DNA of 7,612 nt, taken from assembly GCA_022600335.1 (NCBI GenBank), contig JAHZKN010000100.1, positions 1-7,612 of the forward strand, read 5' to 3'. This document shows, piece by piece, positions 1-6,987 of the stretch. Numbering within the stretch: position 1 is the stretch's first letter; each line of letters opens with the position of its first letter. The translations under genes and the position numbers were made by a program. Under the pieces are notes generated by a model, which worked only from the letters and a program-made list of their open reading frames with translations, was not told where the DNA came from and did not search any database. The DNA is from Alphaproteobacteria bacterium (GTDB taxonomy: Bacteria; Pseudomonadota; Alphaproteobacteria; Rhizobiales; Hyphomicrobiaceae).

Positions 1-1184
1 GCTGTGCACATCGTTCTGGCTTGGTTGGTCGACGAGCCATTTGCAGCACGACTAGACGAAGAGCTGACGCCTCTTGAGTCATACTGCCTGTTGTACGAAC
101 CATCGGACATCAGCACCGCAATCTTGCGCGTTTCTGGAGTGCCATAAGCGACTGCCTGGTTGGCCGCAGAAGTCCAAAGGGCGTTCCAGTTAGGTGACAA
201 TGTGTACCAAGCCCATGCGGTTCCCAAATGTCCGGCTGTACCACCGTTGGTGGTCAAATTATCAACAGCTGCCTTCAATGCAGTTTTGTTGTTTGACAGC
301 GGTGTGATGACGGCACTGGAATTTGGCCGGCAGCTGCGCGATGAGGATGTCGTGTAAACGGACAACGCATAGGCTCCAGCGCTCGGTGCAGCGTCCGTAT
401 AGGCTTGTGGTCCGGTGCGCTCTGCCAAGCAGTCGGTCCGATAGTATGTCCGGGTGCGCCAACGGCCCCATCTCCAATACCTCTCAGTAAACGTGCTCGC
501 CGGATTGCCGCGTGCAATTGGCAGGGCAGATGCAGGCAACCGTATACCCTCAGAAAACGGCACAAGGGCGACGCGAGAGCTGTATTCCGATTGATCGTCC
601 CAGACCAAGATGTCGATAAGGTCTTTGGCAGCCAGTTTCAGGTCGCTAATCCGCGACCCCGACATCGAACCGGTAACATCCATCATCATAGAAAGTTCGA
701 TGTTGACACCTGCGTTGCCGCCAACAGCGATTTCAGCTTTTGAGTAATCGGTGCCAGCAGAATCGAGAATTTTTAACTCATTGATGTTCGCGAGACTCAA
801 GAATGGCGTATCGATTGTCGCGTTACCACCAGCCGTCACAGACATATTGTCATCGGCAACCGCGAACGTGATGTTGTCGGTTTTAAGTGGTAGCCGTGTT
901 TGAGTGTTCATGGCGTAGAACGCCTGAGCGGCGGCGATGGCACCGTTAACGTTGGTTGCATCGACTTGCAATGCCCGACCAGCAGCCAAAACAGCCGCGT
1001 CCATGGCGGCAATAGTTTGGTTCCTGGCATGCAGCCAACGACCATAATCGACAGCACCGCCGATCATTAAGAACATCGCAACGGCCATTAAAGCGAACAG
1101 CATGGCAATATCGCCACGACGATCCTCTTTGAACCTTTGAACCATCGAGGCGCAAACCTGATGCGTTTGATTTAGTTTCAACAT
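1..1184 (-). CDS. TadG-like pilus assembly protein with vWA domain (3' end beyond window)
   Basis: The frame stays open from an ATG at 1184 to the left edge: 394 full codons and no stop, so the C-terminus is missing. Residues about 20-48 resemble the TadE/TadG N-terminus: a charged stretch (DRRGDIAMLFAL), one hydrophobic membrane segment, then VDYGRW. A vWA domain follows. Its metal-site motifs are visible as DVTGSMS (D169, T171, S173), TNGGTAG near 312-318 and IAVLMSDG near 355-362. The segment around 252-269 (C252, then ERTGPQAYTDAAP) is, from memory, typical of alphaproteobacterial TadG-like proteins. Proteins of this family sit in the inner membrane with most of the chain in the periplasm and belong to Tad/Flp pilus systems; that role here is inferred. 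Residues 236-249 are rich in Trp, Tyr and Arg, and 374-378 is a serine run. The gene is codirectional with smc but 445 bases away, so it is probably a separate transcription unit. No other tad gene is in view. The family is secure; the exact pilus role is less so. Confidence 0.88.
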   Translation of the reverse strand, partial: MLKLNQTHQVCASMVQRFKEDRRGDIAMLFALMAVAMFLMIGGAVDYGRWLHARNQTIAAMDAAVLAAGRALQVDATNVNGAIAAAQAFYAMNTQTRLPLKTDNITFAVADDNMSVTAGGNATIDTPFLSLANINELKILDSAGTDYSKAEIAVGGNAGVNIELSMMMDVTGSMSGSRISDLKLAAKDLIDILVWDDQSEYSSRVALVPFSEGIRLPASALPIARGNPASTFTERYWRWGRWRTRTYYRTDCLAERTGPQAYTDAAPSAGAYALSVYTTSSSRSCRPNSSAVITPLSNNKTALKAAVDNLTTNGGTAGHLGTAWAWYTLSPNWNALWTSAANQAVAYGTPETRKIAVLMSDGSYNRQYDSRGVSSSSSRAANGSSTNQARTMCT

Positions 1185-1230
1185 GACACCCTACCCATTC
1201 AGACTTCTTGTAAAGAAACGATTGGGCTGG

Positions 1231-1269
1231 AGGTTACAGTGGGATGTTCTGAAAGTTCTGAAGGTTACA
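1231..1269. repeat. Short direct repeats upstream of the TadG-like gene
   Basis: AGGTTACA occurs at 1231-1238 and again at 1262-1269, 31 bases apart, about three helical turns. Between them GTTCTGAA is repeated back to back at 1246-1253 and 1255-1262. They lie 50-85 bases upstream of the ATG at 1184, where a regulator could bind. The repeats are seen directly; any regulatory role is inference, and eight-base repeats in AT-rich DNA can arise by chance. Confidence 0.35.
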
Positions 1270-1330
1270 ATTGCAAATAATTTTCTGGAAAAAGCTCCGT
1301 TTACTGACAGCGGCGAATTTTACTTTAATG

Positions 1331-1355
1331 TTGATCTATTTTGACGGTAGATCGA
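1331..1355. repeat. Inverted repeat, possible operator or hairpin
   Basis: GATCTA at 1333-1338 is matched by TAGATC at 1348-1353 across a nine-base spacer. An outer T-A pair and a G-T wobble extend the stem toward eight positions. It lies about 150 bases upstream of the TadG-like start in the AT-rich part of the gap. It could be a dimeric regulator site or a weak RNA hairpin; nothing here decides between them. Confidence 0.3.
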
Positions 1356-1432
1356 ATTAATCCTTTGAAATCAATAATTTGCATATGCGGCGTGATTCAG
1401 TAGCTAGCAACGCTGAGAAGGAGATCGGATAC

Positions 1433-1457
1433 GTGCTCGAGCGGTTGAATTGAGCAC
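1433..1457. repeat. Inverted repeat GTGCTC/GAGCAC
   Basis: GTGCTC at 1433-1438 pairs perfectly with GAGCAC at 1452-1457 across 13 bases. A competing pair, TGAGC at 1451-1455 with GCTCA at 1465-1469, shares bases with it, so the two stems exclude each other. Neither is followed by a T run on either strand. The function is unknown, and it may be chance. Confidence 0.25.
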
Positions 1458-1483
1458 AGAGTTGGCTCATTGCTTCGGTAAGC

Positions 1484-1498
1484 GGGCGAAATTCGCCC
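1484..1498 (-). terminator. Possible hairpin terminator after smc
   Basis: GGGCGAA at 1484-1490 and TTCGCCC at 1492-1498 are perfect complements around one base. As RNA this is at least a five-pair GC stem (GGGCG/CGCCC) with a five-base loop. It lies about 130 bases past the smc stop, in the region where that transcript should end. No T run follows on the minus strand, so it is not a classical intrinsic terminator; it might act with Rho or protect a 3' end. A second, bulged stem at 1538-1560 (CCTGGCGC with GCGCAGG) lies nearer the stop and also lacks a T run. Confidence 0.25.
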
Positions 1499-1629
1499 TC
1501 ATGCAGAGTTTCTGTTTACTTTTGCACGACCACTTTGCCTGGCGCACGATGCCGCGCAGGTAGTTTCCAACGGTTGTTTTCAGTGGCTGTTGGCGGATGC
1601 GTTTTGCAGCTCGTGTGGCCTGGCGATCA

Positions 1630-4600
1630 TCACCCCGCTTCGCGGAATGTCTGCGCGGTTTCAAGGTCAACAGACACCAACTGCGAGATCCCTTTTTCTG
1701 CCATGGTGACACCGAACAAGCGGTTCATGCGGGTCATGGTGAGGGGGTGGTGGGTGATGATCAAGAACCGTGTCGCGGTCTCCTCAGCCATCTTTTCCAT
1801 CAATGTACAGAAGCGGTCGACGTTGGCATCATCGAGCGGAGCGTCGACCTCGTCGAGCACGCAGATTGGCGCTGGGTTGGTTAAGAAGACAGCGAAGATC
1901 AGTGACAGCGCGGTCAGAGTCTGTTCGCCGCCTGAGAGCAATGACAGGGTTGTTGGCCTTTTGCCTGGCGGTTTGGCAATGATTTCGAGGCCACCGGAAA
2001 GTGGATCTTCGCCTTCGATCATTTCAAGTCGGGCTTCGCCACCACCAAATAGTGTCGTGAACAAGTTGGTAAAGTGTCGGTTGACGTTCTCAAACGCCTC
2101 TGCAAGGCGGGTCGCCCCCTCACGATTGAGCTTGTTGATGGCACCGCGCAACTTCGAGATTGCCGCTTCCACGTCTTCCCGCTCAGTGTCCATGCTGGCA
2201 AACTGCTCGGATAGAACAGTGAGCTCATCATCGGCCTGCAGGTTGACGCCGCCTAAGCGATCGCGGTCGGTTTTCATGCGTGTCAGTTTTTCAGCGATGT
2301 CGTATAACGCGGGAAGCGGTTCATCATCGCCCAGTTCAGCGAGGCTCAGACACGCTTCAGGAGCAACATCAAAGGTTTCTCGGATGCGTCGGGCCTGATC
2401 CTGGCGACGTGTGCGTGCGGCCTCCAGGCGTGCTTCCGTTCCAGCACGCGCTTCACGGGCTTCGGCGACTTGGTTTTGGGCGTTGCGCAAATCCTGGCGT
2501 GCGGCGCTGAGAACGTTTTCCGCCTCGGCAAGCTTGTCGGCCGCATCCAAGCGATGCTTTTCCGCTTCCTGCAGCTGGCTTAGAAGGGCTTGGTGCTTGG
2601 CGTCGATCTTGGCCGGTAGGTCGACCAGGCTTTCAAGTTCTTTTTCGGTTTCAGCGAGACGGGCCTTCAGGGTTGCAATTTGCTGGTTGGCACTGTCGCG
2701 TCGCGCTGTCCAACGTGCAACTTCGGCTCGGTGCTCCGCAATGCGCTCTGTGCGGCTCAAGCGCTGCTGCTCAAGTGCTGAAAGCGCATCACGGGCATCG
2801 GATGTCGCCTGCCTGAGCTCTGTAACTTTGGCTTGTGCGCTGGTGAGCTGCGGCGCCAGGTCGTCGGCTTCCTTATCACTTTCGAGCTGTGTTTGAATTG
2901 CTGATATGCGTTGCTGTGCGGTGTTCAGGTCGTGCTCACCCGTTTGGCGGGCACCAGTGATCTCACCGAGCTTGGCCTCGGTTTCGCGCGCGGTGCGCTC
3001 AATTTCCGTCAAAGCGTCGCGTGTCGTTGCCAGCTCCGCCTGGGTTTGCCGCCACAGCGTCCGCAATCGGCGCTCTTCGGTTTCGGCTTGAGCGTGCACG
3101 TCTTTGGCCTGCTGTTCGGCGTCGCGGAACAACTCTGCTTCTTCGAGGGCCTGGTGTTCTTGGCGTGCAATCTCATGCAAGCGGTTGCGTTCCGCCAAGC
3201 GTTGGGCTGCTGGCGTTGTGCCTTCTGCGGTCGCCGTAAACCCATCCCACCGCCACAGATCGCCATCACGTGAGACGAGGCGTTGGCCTGGTTGCAATTT
3301 CGCTTGTAGACGGTGGCCGTCTTGTTGCTCGACGAGGCCAATTTGGCTGAGCCTCAGGTTCAGTTCAGCAGGCGCTGTTACGTGCGCACTAAGCGGCTCG
3401 GCGCCATCCGGTAAGCCCGCATTGACGGGCGCTGCGTCTGTCAAGGCCCAGTGCACAGGTGCTTCAGATTCGGTTGGCGCATCCAAGTCATCGCCAAGAG
3501 CAGCTGCAAGGGCGGCTTCATAGCCTGTTGCGACCTGGATGTTGTCAACGATGGCAGGCCAGGTGCCGTCGTTGGTCGGCGTCACGAGCTTGGCCAGGGT
3601 TTCCCGTTCAGTCTTTAATTCATTGGCGCGTAGGTTGGCTTTGGCGGCCGCGTCGCGGCGTTCGGCAGCATTGGCGGCTTCTTTGGCGGCAAGGTCCTCT
3701 GCTGTGATGGCTTGTTTTTCAATGTCGGCCAACTGAGCGGCGAGACGCTGACCGGCCTCGTGCGTTGCAGTCAGTTTGGCGGCATCAGGTGCGCCTGCCC
3801 CAATCGCCATCGCTTGCTCAGCAAGGGCCGCCAGTTGGATTTCAATTTTTACCGCGGCGCTGGCGCGTTCTTGGCGCATTTCTTCCAAGCTTTGGCGACG
3901 CGCTTTGGCATTGGCTGTTTGCTCTGCGAGCGTCTGCGCCGCGCGCTCGGCGTCGGCGAGGTCGGACTGCAATGCTGTGTGCTGAGCCTTGGCCTCGCTT
4001 TCCGTTGCGTTGCCTTCGGTTTCTTGCGTTTCGAGCTTTTTTAGATCCGCTTCGCGGCGGACGAGAAGATCGCTCGCCTCAGCGATCAAGTCCTGTTCGC
4101 GTTGAATGTCTGTTTCAAGTTGGTGTTTGCGTTCCGCCAGTTCCTGTTGCCGCTCTGACAAGCGCTGGGCTTCACGATCCAAATTGTCCCGTTCAATGTT
4201 GAGCCTGCCGACAACAGCACCTCGGGCGGCTTCTGCTTCGCGCAGTGGCGGCAGTTCATCGGCATGACGGGCTTCTGAGCTGAGCGCTTGAGATTCCAGC
4301 TCCGTGGCTTTGGCGAGTCCCGACATGGCCGTTGTAAGGTTGTTTTCTTCCGTCGTGACGCCGGCTTGCGCATCCGTCCACGATAGATGCATTTCAAGGG
4401 CTTCAACTTGACGAATGCTGCCGGAGATTTCTTTGTAGCGACGGGCTTGTCGGGCCTGGCGCTTGAGGCTGTCGATCTGTGATTTGATCTGGGCCAGCAA
4501 ATCGGTGAGCCGTAGAAGATTGTTTTCAGCAGCTCTTAAGCGCAACTCAGCTTCGTGGCGACGGGAATGCAAACCAGCAATGCCAGCAGCATCTTCCAGG

Positions 4601-5088
4601 ATGCGGCGGCGCTGCTCTGGTTTGGCATTGACGATTTCAGCAATCTGGCCTTGCCGCACGAGAGCTGGGGAGCGCGCCCCGGTTGCCGCATCTTCAAACA
4701 GGATCTTGATATCGCGGGCGCGCGATTCACGACCATTAATGCGATAGGCAGAACCGGCTTCGCGCTCAATGCGCCGCGTAATTTCGATCTCGTCTTGGTT
4801 GTTGTAATCGGCAGGGGCCTGGCGCTCTTGGTTATCAAGGAAGATTGTGACTTCAGCAGAGTTGCGCGCGGGGCGTGAATTGGTGCCGGAAAAGATCACA
4901 TCATCCATGGCAGAGCCGCGCATGGATTTGTAAGAGGTTTCGCCCATCACCCAGCGAAGTGCTTCCAACAGGTTTGACTTGCCGCAGCCATTGGGGCCGA
5001 CGATGCCCGTAAGACCCGGCTCGATCACCAGATCGGTCGGCTCAACAAATGATTTGAAGCCCAACAGCCTGAGCCGCGAAATCTTCAT
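1630..5088 (-). CDS. smc: Chromosome segregation ATPase SMC
   Basis: Complete 1152-residue SMC protein, the usual length for the family. It starts at an ATG giving MKISRLRLLGFKSF, the expected N-terminus. The head is split between the two ends: Walker A GPNGCGKSN at 31-39, Q-loop region VRQGQIAEIVNAKP at 144-157, signature LSGGEQ at 1051-1056, Walker B ICVLDE at 1075-1080, D-loop region DAPLDD, and the switch histidine in ITHHP near 1113. Two long Ala/Glu/Gln/Arg-rich coiled-coil arms (about 170-500 and 625-1000) flank a hinge at about 503-620. SMC dimerises through the hinge and, with ScpA and ScpB, forms the bacterial condensin that compacts and separates replicated chromosomes using ATP. 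Neither partner gene is in view, which is common. The start lies 83 bases after the lipoprotein gene, so joint transcription is likely. All key residues are present, so it should be active. Confidence 0.98.
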   Translation of the reverse strand: MKISRLRLLGFKSFVEPTDLVIEPGLTGIVGPNGCGKSNLLEALRWVMGETSYKSMRGSAMDDVIFSGTNSRPARNSAEVTIFLDNQERQAPADYNNQDEIEITRRIEREAGSAYRINGRESRARDIKILFEDAATGARSPALVRQGQIAEIVNAKPEQRRRILEDAAGIAGLHSRRHEAELRLRAAENNLLRLTDLLAQIKSQIDSLKRQARQARRYKEISGSIRQVEALEMHLSWTDAQAGVTTEENNLTTAMSGLAKATELESQALSSEARHADELPPLREAEAARGAVVGRLNIERDNLDREAQRLSERQQELAERKHQLETDIQREQDLIAEASDLLVRREADLKKLETQETEGNATESEAKAQHTALQSDLADAERAAQTLAEQTANAKARRQSLEEMRQERASAAVKIEIQLAALAEQAMAIGAGAPDAAKLTATHEAGQRLAAQLADIEKQAITAEDLAAKEAANAAERRDAAAKANLRANELKTERETLAKLVTPTNDGTWPAIVDNIQVATGYEAALAAALGDDLDAPTESEAPVHWALTDAAPVNAGLPDGAEPLSAHVTAPAELNLRLSQIGLVEQQDGHRLQAKLQPGQRLVSRDGDLWRWDGFTATAEGTTPAAQRLAERNRLHEIARQEHQALEEAELFRDAEQQAKDVHAQAETEERRLRTLWRQTQAELATTRDALTEIERTARETEAKLGEITGARQTGEHDLNTAQQRISAIQTQLESDKEADDLAPQLTSAQAKVTELRQATSDARDALSALEQQRLSRTERIAEHRAEVARWTARRDSANQQIATLKARLAETEKELESLVDLPAKIDAKHQALLSQLQEAEKHRLDAADKLAEAENVLSAARQDLRNAQNQVAEAREARAGTEARLEAARTRRQDQARRIRETFDVAPEACLSLAELGDDEPLPALYDIAEKLTRMKTDRDRLGGVNLQADDELTVLSEQFASMDTEREDVEAAISKLRGAINKLNREGATRLAEAFENVNRHFTNLFTTLFGGGEARLEMIEGEDPLSGGLEIIAKPPGKRPTTLSLLSGGEQTLTALSLIFAVFLTNPAPICVLDEVDAPLDDANVDRFCTLMEKMAEETATRFLIITHHPLTMTRMNRLFGVTMAEKGISQLVSVDLETAQTFREAG

Positions 5089-5095
5089 ACGAGTG

Positions 5096-5101
5096 CCCTT
5101 T
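5096..5101 (-). promoter_or_regulatory. Ribosome binding site of smc
   Basis: On the minus strand AAAGGG lies seven bases before the smc ATG. A stronger purine run, AAGGGAG at 5103-5109, lies 14 bases before it, too far for the best spacing. The nearer site supports the chosen start. Confidence 0.6.
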
Positions 5102-5112
5102 GCTCCCTTGAG

Positions 5113-5150
5113 AGCCGGTTAAGCATGTGATGGGTCATTGGCCCGGCTTA
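5113..5150 (-). repeat. Inverted repeats in the smc leader
   Basis: AGCCGG at 5113-5118 pairs with CCGGCT at 5143-5148. TAAGC at 5120-5124 pairs with GCTTA at 5146-5150. The two pairings share bases 5146-5148, so they cannot form together. They fill the short gap between the lipoprotein stop and the smc ribosome binding site. The loops are 20-24 bases, so stability is modest. An effect on smc translation or on transcript ends is possible but only inferred. Confidence 0.3.
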
Positions 5151-5171
5151 CAAACCAGGCGGTCTACCAGC

Positions 5172-5990
5172 CTAGTTGCTTGATGCAAGAGCTGGCGTTT
5201 GCAACACCTGATCAACAGCCTTGCGAATCTCTGCCATCGTCAGCTGCTTTTTATACAGCTTGTTTTGGATGAAGAAATTCGGCGTGCCAATGATGCCAAG
5301 CTTGCGCCCACGATCTTTGACCCATTGTAGGTCATTGATCATGCCTTGATTCTTCAAGCAGGCGTCAAATTCGCTTTGCTTCATCCCCACCTGTTGCGCG
5401 ACCGCAAAAATGCGGTCCAAGCGCACCTCCTGGGATACCCACTTGGACTGCTGGTCAAGGAATTTACCATAGAGTGTCAGATATTTGTCGGGTTTGGCAC
5501 AACGCAAGGCGATGGTCGCATTGCCGGAAGACTTTCCGATCGGAAACTCCCGAATAATGAAGCGCACTTTGCCGGTATCAACCAGCTCGCGCTTGAGCTT
5601 GGGAAATTCCTGTTTGTGGAATTGCCGGCAATAGGGACAGGTCAGCGACGCATATTTGATGATCGTGACCGGTGCATCGGCGCGGCCAATGGAAAATTCG
5701 GGCAAGCGACCCGTTGCACGGACGTCTGCAAGCGTTGGGTTCTTGATAACTTCGCGTCCACCGGGAGCCTGAGTGCGTGGAGGACCCAAGGGATTGAAAT
5801 TGGCGACCGTTTGCACCTTCGGATCTGATGTCGTTGCGGCATAAGCGGCGGTGGCGTTGGGTGTGGCCCCGCTGGCCTCTCCGGCGCCGGATCCGAGGCT
5901 TCCCGACAGTGGCGTTTGCCATGAGCCGGAACAGCCGGCAACCGAAATGCCCGTCAGCAAAGCTGCAATAAACGCAATCCAAGGACGCAC
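5172..5990 (-). CDS. DsbA-family thiol oxidoreductase, predicted lipoprotein, CPYC active site
   Basis: I place the start at the GTG at 5990, giving 272 residues. It lies ten bases after the previous gene's stop and has CGAGG five bases upstream. It yields a textbook lipoprotein signal: MRPWIAFIAALLTGISVAGC, with lipobox VAGC and lipidated Cys20. A longer reading from a TTG at 6041 would overlap the previous gene by 41 bases and bury this signal. Residues 21-100 are a Ser/Gly/Ala/Pro-rich linker. The thioredoxin-fold domain follows: ASLTCPYC with C118 and C121, an inserted helical part, and the cis-proline loop GTPNFF with P237. C164 and C211 form a second pair, also present in the neighbouring paralogue. 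Such proteins make or exchange disulfides in envelope proteins; here it would act at a membrane face in the periplasm. Substrate and redox direction cannot be read from sequence. It is probably co-transcribed with the neighbouring paralogue and smc. Confidence 0.92.
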   Translation of the reverse strand: MRPWIAFIAALLTGISVAGCSGSWQTPLSGSLGSGAGEASGATPNATAAYAATTSDPKVQTVANFNPLGPPRTQAPGGREVIKNPTLADVRATGRLPEFSIGRADAPVTIIKYASLTCPYCRQFHKQEFPKLKRELVDTGKVRFIIREFPIGKSSGNATIALRCAKPDKYLTLYGKFLDQQSKWVSQEVRLDRIFAVAQQVGMKQSEFDACLKNQGMINDLQWVKDRGRKLGIIGTPNFFIQNKLYKKQLTMAEIRKAVDQVLQTPALASSN

Positions 5991-5995
5991 AGGAG

Positions 5996-6000
5996 CCTCG
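5996..6000 (-). promoter_or_regulatory. Ribosome binding site deciding the GTG start of the lipoprotein gene
   Basis: On the minus strand CGAGG follows directly after the TAA of the upstream dsbA-like gene and ends five bases before GTG at 5990. Together with the lipobox it fixes the start and makes the long TTG reading at 6041 unlikely. The tight spacing suggests translational coupling of the two oxidoreductases. Confidence 0.6.
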
Positions 6001-6708
6001 TTATTGTTTTTCAGCCAGCATGGGATCAATGACACTGACAAAATTGTCTAAAGTCGGTCCGCCGCGCAAGCGCTTGCCGTTGATAAAGAAGGCTGGCGTC
6101 GCATCCACACCAAAGACTTCGCTGGCTTTGGTGAATTGCGCTGTGAGATCATTGAGCAGTTTGCTGTTGCCCAAGCACTTATTGAAGTCATCTTCAGATA
6201 ACCCTGCCTGTTTTGTGAAGTCAAACAGGGCCTGCTTGAACTCTTGATTGGTGCGTTTAAATGCCCAATCTTTTTGCGTTTCAAACAAACCTTCAACCAG
6301 CGGCAATGAGCCGCCGTCACCGACGCAGCGCGTGATCATGGATGCCGCATAGGCGCGCGCGTTGAGTGGGAACTCCCGCATGATGATGCGTGCTTTGCCA
6401 GTATCGATGTATTTTTCTTTGAGCTTTGGATACACTTGGGTGTGAAAAGTGGCACAGTGACCACAGGTCAGTGAAGCATACTCAACAATCGTCACAGGTG
6501 CGTTGGCGTCACCAACCGCAATGTCCTTCAAGGCTTCCGATTTAAGGATCTCCGCTTGGTCAACCTGGTCCGGACTTTTCTTGCGCTGGGCTTGGCTTTC
6601 CAGCGAGGGCAGAGCAAGCGTCAAGGCAACCGCAAGGGCCATGGCGCCTGCAATGGACATGCGAGAGCACGTATTGGCTAGGGTACGGAAAATGGTCGTG
6701 TTCGGCAC
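6001..6708 (-). CDS. Secreted DsbA-family thiol oxidoreductase, CGHC active site
   Basis: A 235-residue protein starting at GTG 6708, backed by AAGGAG nine bases upstream. An in-frame ATG at codon 17 is less likely because it would remove the positive residues R8 and R16 from the signal peptide. The hydrophobic core is at about 18-33, with probable signal peptidase cleavage after SQA (residue 40). A thioredoxin-fold domain follows: DANAPVTIVEYASLTCGHC with C82 and C85, then helices, then DATPAFFINGK with cis-Pro205. C128 and C178 match the second cysteine pair of the downstream paralogue; known alphaproteobacterial DsbA proteins can carry a second disulfide. The CGHC dipeptide is the one seen in eukaryotic disulfide isomerases, whereas E. 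coli DsbA has CPHC. The protein should be soluble in the periplasm. No DsbB-like membrane partner is in view, and oxidase versus isomerase activity cannot be decided from sequence. Confidence 0.93.
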   Translation of the reverse strand: MPNTTIFRTLANTCSRMSIAGAMALAVALTLALPSLESQAQRKKSPDQVDQAEILKSEALKDIAVGDANAPVTIVEYASLTCGHCATFHTQVYPKLKEKYIDTGKARIIMREFPLNARAYAASMITRCVGDGGSLPLVEGLFETQKDWAFKRTNQEFKQALFDFTKQAGLSEDDFNKCLGNSKLLNDLTAQFTKASEVFGVDATPAFFINGKRLRGGPTLDNFVSVIDPMLAEKQ

Positions 6709-6717
6709 GAGGGCAGG

Positions 6718-6723
6718 CTCCTT
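6718..6723 (-). promoter_or_regulatory. Ribosome binding site of the CGHC dsbA-like gene
   Basis: AAGGAG on the minus strand, nine bases before GTG at 6708. It is the best Shine-Dalgarno match in the window and the main reason for choosing GTG over the ATG sixteen codons further in. Confidence 0.7.
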
Positions 6724-6810
6724 GACAGTTGCACCGGCCGCAAGGTTGGGAAACTGGGCGGGTTGCAGGGGGTTGTTTTCTAGGCCCGGTTAGCACGGGT
6801 TGTCCGCCGG

Positions 6811-6838
6811 ATTAAGGCAAATCGGCATCGAATGTGAA
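6811..6838 (-). promoter_or_regulatory. Possible sigma-70 promoter for the dsbA-dsbA-smc unit
   Basis: On the minus strand TTCACA (6838-6833, five of six matches to TTGACA) is followed after 16 bases by CTTAAT (6816-6811, four of six to TATAAT). A transcript starting near 6804 would have a leader of about 95 bases before the GTG at 6708. Found by eye only; matches of this quality also occur by chance, and housekeeping promoters in alphaproteobacteria are often loose. Confidence 0.3.
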
Positions 6839-6987
6839 CTGAAAACAGGGCGGTTCCGGGCCGCAGCGCCTGAAAAGTCGGCGATTGGCGGCTTCTCGAA
6901 GGTTTTTATGCCGTGGCGGGTGGATGGGTGCGACCTCGATGTGCCTTCCAGGACACGGCCGATTGCGTCCGTTGATGAGGTGAGACG

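Larger units (their letters stand above)
1185..1629. other. Intergenic region between smc and the TadG-like gene
   Basis: These 445 bases hold no convincing gene. The part nearest the TadG-like gene (about 1260-1400) is clearly more AT-rich than the coding sequence around it, as expected of a promoter or leader region for that gene. I found no pair of -35 and -10 boxes on the minus strand good enough to report. The stretch contains short direct repeats, an inverted repeat and several small hairpins, listed separately. The minus-strand frame open from within the smc tail to 1467 is basic, resembles no family I know, and looks like a chance extension of an out-of-frame reading. Confidence 0.6.

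Noticed and set aside
1..1184. Possible frameshift or pseudogene at the left edge
   Set aside because: The minus-strand frame reads without a stop for 394 codons with all vWA motifs in order; it only lacks an end because the window stops.
1341..1369. Plus-strand TTGACG as a promoter -35 box
   Set aside because: No acceptable -10 box lies 15-19 bases downstream, and there is no plus-strand gene for it to serve.
1467..1712. Minus-strand 81-codon frame running out of smc into the gap
   Set aside because: It is out of frame with smc and shares its first third with smc codons. The rest is basic but resembles no family, has no ribosome site, and smc is already full length at its own stop.
1535..2398. 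Plus-strand frame of 287 codons
   Set aside because: It lies mostly opposite the C-terminal part of smc; its Ser/Arg/Ala-rich translation is what the antisense of coiled-coil and head codons gives, with no recognisable domain.
2411..2896. Plus-strand frame of 161 codons and several smaller ones opposite the smc arms
   Set aside because: All are antisense to the Ala/Glu/Gln-rich coiled coil, with Ser/Ala/Arg/Cys-biased translations and no family resemblance.
5346..5828. Plus-strand frame of 160 codons
   Set aside because: Entirely antisense to the CPYC oxidoreductase, whose frame carries clear motifs.
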